Shown here: piece by piece, positions 1-7,422 of the stretch
Numbering within the stretch: position 1 is the stretch's first letter
Layout: the number at the start of each line of letters is the position of its first letter
Source: JAXGTD01 sp040775095
Lineage (GTDB): Bacteria > Pseudomonadota > Gammaproteobacteria > Chromatiales > Chromatiaceae
Direction: 5' to 3'
DNA length: 20,790 nucleotides
Assembly (NCBI GenBank): GCA_040775095.1
Contig: JAXGTD010000072.1
Location: 1-20,790 of the forward strand
Translations under genes and position numbers: made by a program
The notes under the pieces: generated by a model
What the model was told of the DNA's origin: nothing
What the model saw: the letters and a program-made list of their open reading frames with translations, nothing else
Database searches by the model: none

Positions 1-267
1 GCCGATGAGCGCGCGGTGTTCGGCATCGGACAGTTGGGGCTGCGCAGTCTGCGGGTACCGGCCCAACAGGTGCCCGCACTGATGAGGGAGTGGGCCAATG
101 GCAACGCGACGAGTGATCTGCTGCTGAGCATCGTTGAGCGCACGGTTACCCCGACCAGCCTCAACAACCCAACCGAGGAGCTCGCCGTGCGGGGGATACG
201 GCTGGACCTGATGACCCGAATGCTGCGCAACTATTTCTCGCTGGCCATGCAGGCCACCCGCGTCTAG
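1..267 (+). CDS. 3' end of an unrecognised protein gene (truncated by window edge)
   Basis: The frame is open from the first base and closes with TAG at 265-267, leaving 88 C-terminal residues; the true start lies outside the window. The visible part is soluble and probably mostly helical, with no transmembrane segment. It has a leucine-rich stretch (near DLLLSIVE), a TPTSLNNPTEE linker and an arginine-rich helical tail ending NYFSLAMQATRV. I do not recognise the family. Its GC looks intermediate (37 of 60 bases in 121-180). A 206-base gap separates it from the next gene on the same strand, so a shared transcript is possible but not shown. An in-frame GTG at 16 is probably internal. Confidence 0.6.
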   Translation, partial: ADERAVFGIGQLGLRSLRVPAQQVPALMREWANGNATSDLLLSIVERTVTPTSLNNPTEELAVRGIRLDLMTRMLRNYFSLAMQATRV

Positions 268-473
268 CGAATCGGTGATTTAGCGCGGCTCCCGTACGGG
301 CCAAGGCTGGCCGGCCATTCTCGGCGACCCCTGGTCGGTGACAATGGTCCAATCGGCAGCCGGCACGGCGCCGATCACGTGCTGATCTCGCCCCGTGGCT
401 GGATCAGATCGGCAGCTCTTCCACGCGGGCATCGCGCCCGGATCCTTCCCAACCGCGCACTGGAGTCCCGACC

Positions 474-1322
474 ATGTCCGACAACGCCAAGCTCCCCGAT
501 GACGCCATTCCGACGCTCGACATCCTGGCACCGATCGGCGACAAGCTCGTCGAGTGCGCCAAGAACGGCTACGTGAAGGTCGGATCGACCTGCTACAGCT
601 CCTACAAGCTCCTGCAGACCCTCAGCCAGTCGCCGGATACCAATGAGATATGGAATGATCTCGGCATGGCCGCCGGCGGCGCGGCCCTGACCTATCTTGC
701 GATCGCGGCGGGTGGGCCGGTGGCATGGATCGCGGGGGCGATCGCGGGCGGGGTGCTGTCGGTCGGGCGCAATTCACTCGTGCTGATCGTCAACAAGCTC
801 GACCAGCCGCTGACCTTGTCCAAAAGCTACACGGCCTACGGCAGCCAGGAACGCCACGCGGTCACGATCTATCACAACCCGCAGACCCAGGTCCCGATCC
901 TGGGCCCGTCGAACATCATCCCAGCGGCGAAGACCGATCCCAAAGGCAACAAGACCTACGGCGTAGGCATGTATCTCTATGTCAAGAACACCTTTCTGGG
1001 CCTGGGCGGCTACGGAAACGAAGGGGTCCTTGCCTTTGGCTCACCCAGTGCATCGATCAGCGGAGATTTCGCCTTGTCGTGGTCGAATCCCTATGGCGCC
1101 GGCACACACGGGGCCGTCTGCTTCGACTACAAGCACCAGTATTCCGACCTCGAGCAGATGTACGAGACCACCACGGGCAACGGCAAGAGTATCCAAAGTG
1201 CAACCCAGGGCACGACCAGCGCATGGATCAGCGCGCAGCAACTCAATCTGGCCGAGCCCAAGGTCCGCCCGCTCGAGCAGAATGATCAGAAGGCCATCGT
1301 CTTTACCGTCGCGGTGGGGTAA
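474..1322 (+). CDS. Actinoporin-like pore-forming protein (candidate cytolysin)
   Basis: This encodes 282 residues. A GGAG (464-467) seven bases before the ATG supports the start. Residues 1-60 are polar. Residues 65-96 form a long glycine/alanine-rich hydrophobic stretch that could insert into a membrane. Residues 98-282 look like a beta-sandwich resembling sea-anemone actinoporins (PF06369-type). NSLVLIVNKLDQPLT matches the first strand, and GVLAF (184-188) matches the family's GVLAY strand. S204-N-P206 aligns with the Ser-x-Pro of the phosphocholine site, M229-Y230-E231 with the conserved MYE, and AIVFTVAV with the last strand. The later double tyrosine of actinoporins is absent. In that family the N-terminal helix forms the pore while the sandwich binds sphingomyelin or phosphocholine. 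No Sec signal is visible, so the export route is unknown. It lies 4 nt before the next gene. Assignment is by eye; an aegerolysin or other beta-sandwich lectin is the main alternative. Confidence 0.6.
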   Translation: MSDNAKLPDDAIPTLDILAPIGDKLVECAKNGYVKVGSTCYSSYKLLQTLSQSPDTNEIWNDLGMAAGGAALTYLAIAAGGPVAWIAGAIAGGVLSVGRNSLVLIVNKLDQPLTLSKSYTAYGSQERHAVTIYHNPQTQVPILGPSNIIPAAKTDPKGNKTYGVGMYLYVKNTFLGLGGYGNEGVLAFGSPSASISGDFALSWSNPYGAGTHGAVCFDYKHQYSDLEQMYETTTGNGKSIQSATQGTTSAWISAQQLNLAEPKVRPLEQNDQKAIVFTVAVG

Positions 1323-1326
1323 CGCC

Positions 1327-2508
1327 ATGAGCGATCTCGATATCGTCCATTCCATTTTCGACAAGACCGCCAGTGCCGCGACCATGGGCTCGCTGGCGAT
1401 TCCGGAGGTCGGACCGGTCGTCGCGGCGGGGGTTGCCGGGCTCCAAAGCGCGGTCGACATCTTTTTTCTGATGTTTGGCGGCGACAGCAGCACGCCTCCT
1501 GGCGCGCGACTGGTCACCCAAACCGATCTGGACAATGCGATCAACCGGATCCCCAAGCTGGTCGACGACGGCCAGACCTGGCATGACATCGAGGGCGTGT
1601 TCAACGATATCGCCGGTTGGAACGACATGATCAGTAAGAACTGGGCCGATACCAACCAGTCGACCAGTCCTAGTTTCTATGGCGCCTTCGCCGGCCCACA
1701 GCAGGCGGCGAACTGGCACAAGACGATGTCCGCGCTCGCCACCCCGCTCTCCATCGGCAACGACGGCATCATGGAAAAGCTCAAGCTGCTCGAACGCGAT
1801 ACGACCTTCGCGGTGAAGACCCTGCATATCTATGCCTATGGGGTGACCACCTTTCTGCTCTTGGTGAAGGTCAATGTGATGTGGGAATACAGCGACATCC
1901 TGCGCGCCTACAGGATCGCGGAGACCCAGTGGACCGCGGCCCAGACGGCGGCCAGCAAAGCCTATGCCACCTGGTCCCTGAAGAGCCCCGACACGCGCGG
2001 CCCCGAGCCCAAGATGCCCGCCAGCCTGGTGGCGATGATCGACACCGACAAGATCGTCGGCGCCAGCACCTATGTCGCGCTGATCCAGAAATACCTGCCG
2101 GATTTCATCAAATACACCCGGGCACAAAAGGCGGTGATCCAGGGCTACTTCGATGCCTACGCCAATGATCTGGCCACGCACAAGGCCGCGGTGAGCCTCA
2201 AGCATGAAAACGGGGCTTGGCATTACGAGGATAGCCAGACCGGGGCCAAGGGCACACCGGTGTCGGACAAGACCCTCGCCCAGATGAACATGGATGCCTA
2301 TATCGGCACCCTCGATGCCGGCGCCTATGACCGCTTCGTGACCCAGAACCAGGCCGATATCTACGACCTGGACACGTTGGCGAAGGTCGACAGAACCTGC
2401 GACGGATGGGATGCCTGCCTCAAGGACGCGGTGGGATATCTCAACCAGCTCAACGTCAAGCAGGCGCCCCTGGGGGGCCCGGCGCCGGGACAAGCTGGCA
2501 ATGGCTAA
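1327..2508 (+). CDS. Helical protein resembling Cry delta-endotoxin domain I (putative pore-forming partner)
   Basis: This encodes 393 residues. The frame is open further upstream, but the ATG at 1327, 4 nt after the preceding stop, is the sensible start. Residues 18-51 hold a hydrophobic hairpin with IPEVGPVVAAGVAGL, recalling the IPxVGxxxxxL entry helix of delta-endotoxin N-terminal domains. Several amphipathic helices follow, with a strongly hydrophobic one at 168-186 (HIYAYGVTTFLLLVKVNVM), the position where Cry domain I has its central helix. Residues 190-290 are predicted helical, rich in Ala, Gln and Tyr. The C-terminal 100 residues include two cysteines (C358, C364) and end in a Pro/Gly tail. 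There is no signal peptide and no beta-prism or lectin domain of a full Cry toxin. Pairing with the actinoporin-like gene suggests a bicomponent toxin. Similarity is judged by eye only; other helical toxins (ClyA/HBL type) are possible. Confidence 0.5.
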   Translation: MSDLDIVHSIFDKTASAATMGSLAIPEVGPVVAAGVAGLQSAVDIFFLMFGGDSSTPPGARLVTQTDLDNAINRIPKLVDDGQTWHDIEGVFNDIAGWNDMISKNWADTNQSTSPSFYGAFAGPQQAANWHKTMSALATPLSIGNDGIMEKLKLLERDTTFAVKTLHIYAYGVTTFLLLVKVNVMWEYSDILRAYRIAETQWTAAQTAASKAYATWSLKSPDTRGPEPKMPASLVAMIDTDKIVGASTYVALIQKYLPDFIKYTRAQKAVIQGYFDAYANDLATHKAAVSLKHENGAWHYEDSQTGAKGTPVSDKTLAQMNMDAYIGTLDAGAYDRFVTQNQADIYDLDTLAKVDRTCDGWDACLKDAVGYLNQLNVKQAPLGGPAPGQAGNG

Positions 2509-2513
2509 GAGAG

Positions 2514-2587
2514 GGCGCCAGGCCGACGATGCGGGCGCAATGCCCACGCCACGACCAGCTCCCGCCCCGTTCCCAGACCCTGGCGCC
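2514..2587. repeat. 9-bp inverted repeat between convergent genes
   Basis: GGCGCCAGG at 2514-2522 is the exact complement of CCTGGCGCC at 2579-2587, separated by 56 bases. It fills the gap between the convergent helical-toxin and oxidoreductase genes. No T-run follows either arm, so termination is a guess. Confidence 0.2.
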
Positions 2588-2604
2588 GCTTCCCGAATGG
2601 CGGA

Positions 2605-5600
2605 TCAGAGCAGAACCCGCTCGATGCCGCCGTCTCTGGCCCGGTCGATGAAACGCCGCTGCCAGTCGTCACCAAGCCGGTGGCGGGCCAGCTCAACGAC
2701 GATATAGTCGGTCCTGAGCCCGGTCTCGTCGGCATATCTCGCCAGCCCCTGCTGGCAGGCGGGGCACGAGGTCAGCAGCTTGACCTCGCCGTGGTCCACC
2801 CGCTCTCGGCCGGTAAGCCGATGAATCCCCTGGGTCAGCTCCTCGTGCTTACGGAAACGCACCTGGTTGGCGATGTCGGGTCGTGCGGTGCCGAGCGTCC
2901 CTGCCTCACCGCAACAGCGGTCCGATAGCGGCACCGTCTGCCCCATCAGCGTCGAGGCGACGAGCGTTGGCGAGTAGGTCTTCATCGGCGTGTGGCAGGG
3001 ATCGTGATACAGGTATCCGACCCCATCGGCGCCATCGAGCCTGACACCCTTCTCCATCAGAAACTCGTGGATATCGAGCAACCGACAGCCGGGGAAGATA
3101 CGCTCGAACGCATACTTCAGGAGTTGGTCCATGCACGTCCCGCAGGAGACAATGACGGTGCGAATATCAAGGTAATTCAGCGTGTTGGCTACTCGATGGA
3201 ACAACACCCGGTTCTCCATCGTGATCTGCTGGCCGCGCGTCTCCAGCCCGGCCGCGCGCTGGGGATATCCGCAACACAGATAACCTGGCGGCAACACCGT
3301 CTGCACGCCCTGGTCGAACAGCATCGCGAGCGTGGCCAGGCCGATATCGGAAAACAGGCGCTCGGAGCCACAACCGGGAAAATAGAAGACCGCCTCGGCC
3401 TCATCGACCTCGGGCCGCGACGGATCACGCAGGATCGGCACCCGGGTCTTGTCTTCCAATCCCAGCTCCTGCCGGAAGGTACGCTTGGGCAACTCCACGC
3501 GGATGGATCGGCTGACCAGCTGCACGGCCAAGCCCGCGGCATTGGGCTTCCCGGTGCTGGACCCGGGCCGGCGGGTGGGAGCGCTGGTGAGCCGCAGGCC
3601 CTTGGCCAGTGCGTGGGCCAGGTTGAGCCCGGCAAAGCCCCACTGCGCAAGGCCCTTGCGCATCACCCGGATCGCGCGGGGATCCTGCGCGTTGAGGAAC
3701 TGCATCGCGGCCCAGGCGCCGGCACTGGATCGTTTCTTGCCGCGCTCCACCAGGATCCGGCGCATGCGCATGGTGACGTCGCCGAAGTCGATGTCCACCG
3801 GACAGGGATTGAGGCACTTGTGGCAGATGGTGCAGTGGTCGGCCACGTCGTTCATCTCGTCGAAGTGGCGCTCGGAGAGGCCGCGCCGGGTCTGCTCCTC
3901 GTACAGAAACGCCTCGATAATGAGCCCGGTTCCAAGGATCTTGTTACGCGGCGAGTAGCTCAGATTGGCCCGCGGCACATGGGTCATGCACTTGGGCTTG
4001 CACTTGCCGCAGCGCAGGCAGTGCTTCACATCATCGTTCAACGCGCCAAGCTCGGTCTCCTCCAGGATGATGGCCTCCTGTTCCACCAGCCTCAGCGACG
4101 GGGTGTAGGCGCCCTCGAGCCCGGAATCCGGCGCGAGCTTCCCGGGGTTGAAGCGCTGGTGCGGGTCGACACGGCGCTTGTAGTCGGCGAAGGCGTCGAG
4201 CTTTCCGCGTTCCAGATAGCGCACCTTCGTGATGCCGATGCCATGCTCGCCGGAGATCACGCCACCCAGGCCGGTGGCCAGATCCATGATGCGATCGACG
4301 ATGCGATCGGCCTGCTGCAGCATCGCGTAATCGGCGGAATGCACCGGGATATTCGTGTGCACATTGCCGTCGCCCGCGTGCATATGCAGGGCCACGAACA
4401 GGCGCGCATCGCGGATACCGCGGTGGATCTCGCGCAGGCGCTCACGCACCGCGGCCATGTCCTGTCCGGCAAAGATCTCGTTGAGCCGCTCGCCGATCTC
4501 CTTGCGATAGCGCTGGCGCAGGTCGCGGCGCAGCAGCATCCCCAGCAACGTGTCGCCCTCTCGCACCAGCGCGCGCTCGGACTCGCGCAGCCACTCGGGA
4601 TGGGCCCCCGCCGGCGCGTCGAGCGCGCCGAGGATCCCCTGCCAGCGCGTGCGCGCCCGGGCGACGGCCTCGCGCGCGGCCTCACGCTTGGCCTCGAGGA
4701 TCGCGCCGGCCTCGTCCGAGGGCTCGTAGTCGTCGCCGGCGCGCGCCTCCGGCATCGGCCCCGCCAGATAGTCGAGCACGGCGGCCATGATCGCGTCCTT
4801 GTTGCGAATCGACTGTTCGATGTTGATGCGCTCGATTCCGCGGCTGTAGTCCGCCAGCCGGTCCAGCGGGATGACCACGTCCTCGTTGATCTTGAACGCG
4901 TTGGTGTGGCGGGAGATGGCCGCGGTCCGGGCACGGTCGAGCCAGAAGCGCTTGCGCGCCTCCGGGCTGATGGCGATGAAGCCCTCGCCCTCGCGGGCCG
5001 CGGCCAGGCGCACCACCTCATCGGTCACCCTGCACAGGGCGGCCTCGTCGTCCGCGACCAGATCGGCCAGGAGCACCATCTTCGGTAACTCGCGGCGTGA
5101 TGCCTTGGTGGAATAGGCCACCGCGCGCACGTAGCGCTCGTCGAGGTGCTCCAGGCCGGCGATCCGCACGGTCGGATGGGCGTCGACGTAGTCCTTGATC
5201 TCGACGATCGCGGGCACGGCGCGGTCGATATCGCTGCCAAAGAACTCCAGACAGACGGTGCGCACGTGATCGGGCATCCGGTGGAGCACGAAACGCGCCG
5301 AGGTGATCACCCCGTCGCAACCCTCCTTCTGCACGCCGGGCAGCCCGCCCAGATACTTGTCCGTCACGTCCTTGCCAAGACCGGGCCGACGGAATCCGCT
5401 GCCAGGCAGATCGAGCAGCTCGGGCGTGCCCTTCGGGGTGGCCCCGTCGGCCTCGAAGCGGCGGATGCGAAAACGCACCCGCTCGGCGTCGTGGATCTTG
5501 CCCAGGTTGTGGTCCAGCCGCTCTACCTCCAGCCAGTCGGCGTCAGGTGTGACCATGCGCCAGGAGACCAGATTGTCCAGCGCGGTCCCCCAGAGCACCG

Positions 5601-6477
5601 CCTTTTTTCCGCCGGCGTTCATCGCGACGTTGCCGCCGATGCACGAGGCATCCTGGGAGGTGGGGTCCACGGCGAAGGCCAGCCCGTTGGCGTCGGCCAG
5701 ATCCGACACCCGGCGGGTCACGACCCCGGCACCGCAGCACACCGTCGCGACCGGTTCCGCAACACCGCGCAGCGCCAGATGCTCGACGCCGGACAGGGCC
5801 TCGAGCTTCTCGGTATTGATCACCGCGGTGAGCGGATGCAGCGGCACCGCCGAGCCCGTATAGCCGGTCCCACCGCCACGCGGTATCAGCGCCAGGCCGC
5901 AATCGATGCAGGCGGCGACGATGGGCGCGACCTCCGCCTCGGTGTCCGGCGAGATCACGACAAAGGGGAGCTCCACGCGCCAGTCCGTCGCGTCGGTGGC
6001 GTGCGAGACCCGCGCCAGGCCGCCAAAGTCGATATTGTCCTTGCGGGTGATGCCGCTCAGACGCGACCGCACCTGCTCACGCAACACCCGTTCCGACTCG
6101 AAGCCCGCGGCAAAGCGCGCCACCGCGTCGCGCGCCGAGGCGAGTAGCTGTTCGGCCAAGGCGTTGTCGTTGAGCCGCTGCTCGAACTGATCGAGCCGGT
6201 GGGTCAGCGCCGCGACGAGTTGTCCACGGCGCTTGGGATCTTCGAGCAGGTCGTCCTGCAGGTAGGGATTGCGCGTGACCACCCACATGTCCCCCAGCAC
6301 CTCGAAGAGCATCCGCGCCGAACGCCCGGTCCGCCGCGAGTCGCGCAATCGCTCGATCAGCCGCCAGTTGGACTCGCCCAGGAAACGGATGACGATCTCG
6401 CGATCGGAGAACGAGGTGTAGTTGTAGGGAATCTCGCGGATGCGCTGCTGGGGCGAAGGCTGGTCGGGCATCGGCAT
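2605..6477 (-). CDS. Giant FAD-linked oxidase / Fe-S / CCG-domain oxidoreductase (DUF3683 family)
   Basis: This is a 1290-residue fused dehydrogenase. Residues about 10-110 match the DUF3683-type N-terminus (REIPYNYTSFSDREIV). Residues about 165-345 are the FAD-binding PCMH-type domain (IPRGGGTGYTGSAVP; GGNVAMNAGG). Residues about 370-780 are FAD-oxidase C-terminal regions with the HMHAGDGNVH motif near 698-707. Two 4Fe-4S motifs follow: C820, C823, C826, C830 and C882, C885, C888, C892. Two CCG modules end the protein (C1036, C1068/1069, C1112, C1115; C1161, C1188/1189, C1238, C1241). This is GlcD-plus-GlcF or YdiJ-like architecture, so it probably oxidises a D-2-hydroxyacid and passes electrons through Fe-S centres. 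The substrate cannot be read. The first ATG (6475-6477) has no clear ribosome site; the ATG two codons on is an alternative. It is transcribed convergently to the toxin pair. Confidence 0.88.
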   Translation of the reverse strand: MPMPDQPSPQQRIREIPYNYTSFSDREIVIRFLGESNWRLIERLRDSRRTGRSARMLFEVLGDMWVVTRNPYLQDDLLEDPKRRGQLVAALTHRLDQFEQRLNDNALAEQLLASARDAVARFAAGFESERVLREQVRSRLSGITRKDNIDFGGLARVSHATDATDWRVELPFVVISPDTEAEVAPIVAACIDCGLALIPRGGGTGYTGSAVPLHPLTAVINTEKLEALSGVEHLALRGVAEPVATVCCGAGVVTRRVSDLADANGLAFAVDPTSQDASCIGGNVAMNAGGKKAVLWGTALDNLVSWRMVTPDADWLEVERLDHNLGKIHDAERVRFRIRRFEADGATPKGTPELLDLPGSGFRRPGLGKDVTDKYLGGLPGVQKEGCDGVITSARFVLHRMPDHVRTVCLEFFGSDIDRAVPAIVEIKDYVDAHPTVRIAGLEHLDERYVRAVAYSTKASRRELPKMVLLADLVADDEAALCRVTDEVVRLAAAREGEGFIAISPEARKRFWLDRARTAAISRHTNAFKINEDVVIPLDRLADYSRGIERINIEQSIRNKDAIMAAVLDYLAGPMPEARAGDDYEPSDEAGAILEAKREAAREAVARARTRWQGILGALDAPAGAHPEWLRESERALVREGDTLLGMLLRRDLRQRYRKEIGERLNEIFAGQDMAAVRERLREIHRGIRDARLFVALHMHAGDGNVHTNIPVHSADYAMLQQADRIVDRIMDLATGLGGVISGEHGIGITKVRYLERGKLDAFADYKRRVDPHQRFNPGKLAPDSGLEGAYTPSLRLVEQEAIILEETELGALNDDVKHCLRCGKCKPKCMTHVPRANLSYSPRNKILGTGLIIEAFLYEEQTRRGLSERHFDEMNDVADHCTICHKCLNPCPVDIDFGDVTMRMRRILVERGKKRSSAGAWAAMQFLNAQDPRAIRVMRKGLAQWGFAGLNLAHALAKGLRLTSAPTRRPGSSTGKPNAAGLAVQLVSRSIRVELPKRTFRQELGLEDKTRVPILRDPSRPEVDEAEAVFYFPGCGSERLFSDIGLATLAMLFDQGVQTVLPPGYLCCGYPQRAAGLETRGQQITMENRVLFHRVANTLNYLDIRTVIVSCGTCMDQLLKYAFERIFPGCRLLDIHEFLMEKGVRLDGADGVGYLYHDPCHTPMKTYSPTLVASTLMGQTVPLSDRCCGEAGTLGTARPDIANQVRFRKHEELTQGIHRLTGRERVDHGEVKLLTSCPACQQGLARYADETGLRTDYIVVELARHRLGDDWQRRFIDRARDGGIERVLL

Positions 6478-6800
6478 GGTCTAAGGGTGGACGATTGCTG
6501 CGGTGCGTCAAGTCTACCGCAGCACGGGCTGGCCCAAGCAACGACATCGCGCCGGCACAACCACGCCCTGTGTCGGGTCATGCTGGGGCGGCGCACCACG
6601 GGCGATCAGCGATTGCCACAGGGGCCCACTCCCACTAACCTGTCGCGGTCGAGGCGCGGGACCCGCCACGGCGGCCGCCCGCCGGCGGACCATGTCCCCG
6701 GTTCTGACAGTGCCTGTTCCGGCACAACAATACCGCGTCAACGAACCTCAGTCCGCGCATGCGGCGGCCGAGGCCCCGATCACCACATGGAGCCCTACCC
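6478..6800. other. Divergent intergenic region, no gene seen
   Basis: These 323 bases lie between the divergent oxidoreductase and EF-hand genes. The only structures I see are the stem at 6497-6523 and a weak plus-strand promoter candidate for the EF-hand gene (CTGACA at 6704-6709, 16-base spacer, AACAAT at 6726-6731). Open frames crossing it have atypical composition and no ribosome sites. Confidence 0.4.
6497..6523. repeat. 8-bp perfect inverted repeat upstream of the oxidoreductase gene
   Basis: GCTGCGGT (6497-6504) and ACCGCAGC (6516-6523) are exact complements around an 11-base centre, extendable by one T-A pair. It starts 19 bases upstream of the oxidoreductase ATG. It could be a dimeric regulator site or a leader hairpin in that mRNA; neither is proven. 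Confidence 0.4.
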
Positions 6801-7367
6801 ATGATCAGACCTTGCTCGAAGAAGTCTCTCCCCATCGCCCTCGCCGCCCTGTCCACGCTCGCCGTTGCACAACTTGCCGTTGCGCAGTCGTCGGAGACAG
6901 CAACTCCGCAACAGGGCACGCCCACGGACGCGTTCATGCAGTCGCTCGACACCAACGGCGACGGCAAGGTCACCCTGGAAGAGGCCGTTGCACCGCAGAA
7001 GCCGGGCTTCGAGGAGACGGATGCAAACGGCGACGGGTTCATCGACGCCAGCGAGGCGAAGGCCTCCTTCGAGAAAAAGGTGCCGCCGGACATGCTCAAG
7101 AAGATGCAGGAGCGCGGCATGCCCGACGCGGGCGTGACCTTCGTCGAGAACCTCGACGCCAATGGCGACGGCAAGATCGAGCTGGTGGAGTTCCAGCAGC
7201 CCGTGACGACGTCGTTCGAACGCATGGATGCCAACGGGGACGGCGCGGCCGATCGCGCCGAGGCGGACGCCTTCTTCGAGGAGATGCAGAAGCAGATGCA
7301 GGAGCGCATGCGCCAGATGCAGCAACAGCATCAGCAACAACAGCAAGGTGAAGCCGAAGCCAAGTAA
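6801..7367 (+). CDS. Exported EF-hand calcium-binding protein with four loops
   Basis: This encodes 188 residues from the ATG at 6801, with GGAG (6789-6792) eight bases upstream. An in-frame ATG at 6759 would bury the signal peptide behind an arginine-rich leader and is less likely. Residues 1-28 are a signal peptide (KK, then a Leu/Ala core, AVA before Q29), so the protein should be periplasmic or secreted. Four canonical 12-residue EF-hand loops are visible at 50-61 (DTNGDGKVTLEE), 74-85 (DANGDGFIDASE), 119-130 (DANGDGKIELVE) and 143-154 (DANGDGAADRAE). The fourth has Ala at a usually hydrophobic position and may bind weakly. The tail (161-188) is a Met/Gln/Glu helix with runs of glutamine, probably coiled coil. 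The role is likely calcium sensing or buffering outside the cytoplasm; the partner is unknown. Confidence 0.85.
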   Translation: MIRPCSKKSLPIALAALSTLAVAQLAVAQSSETATPQQGTPTDAFMQSLDTNGDGKVTLEEAVAPQKPGFEETDANGDGFIDASEAKASFEKKVPPDMLKKMQERGMPDAGVTFVENLDANGDGKIELVEFQQPVTTSFERMDANGDGAADRAEADAFFEEMQKQMQERMRQMQQQHQQQQQGEAEAK

Positions 7368-7375
7368 CGGCGCAG

Positions 7376-7394
7376 GGTCGGGCCAAGCCCGACC
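7376..7394. terminator. Hairpin terminator between convergent genes
   Basis: GGTCGGGC (7376-7383) pairs perfectly with GCCCGACC (7387-7394) around the loop CAA, nine bases after the EF-hand stop. The stem is GC-rich and followed by only two Ts on the plus strand. It sits between the convergent EF-hand and RibD-like genes, so it may serve both directions. Confidence 0.5.
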
Positions 7395-7422
7395 TTGCCG
7401 CGGCCAGCACGAGGCGTTCCGC

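Noticed and set aside
979..1326. In-frame upstream extension of the helical toxin-like gene
   Set aside because: It overlaps the actinoporin-like gene in another frame and gives an Arg/Pro/Ser-rich shadow sequence; the ATG at 1327 fits the tight gene spacing.
1303..2547. 414-residue open frame on the minus strand
   Set aside because: It is antisense to the helical gene, with no family motifs and a His/Gly/Arg-rich shadow composition typical of high-GC DNA.
1..2604. Mobile element carrying the toxin-like pair
   Set aside because: Lower GC hints at transfer, but no transposase, integrase, terminal repeat, tRNA or attachment site is visible in the window.
2992..5088. 698-residue plus-strand frame
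   Set aside because: It lies wholly antisense to the well-supported oxidoreductase and shows only low-complexity Ala/Arg/His sequence.
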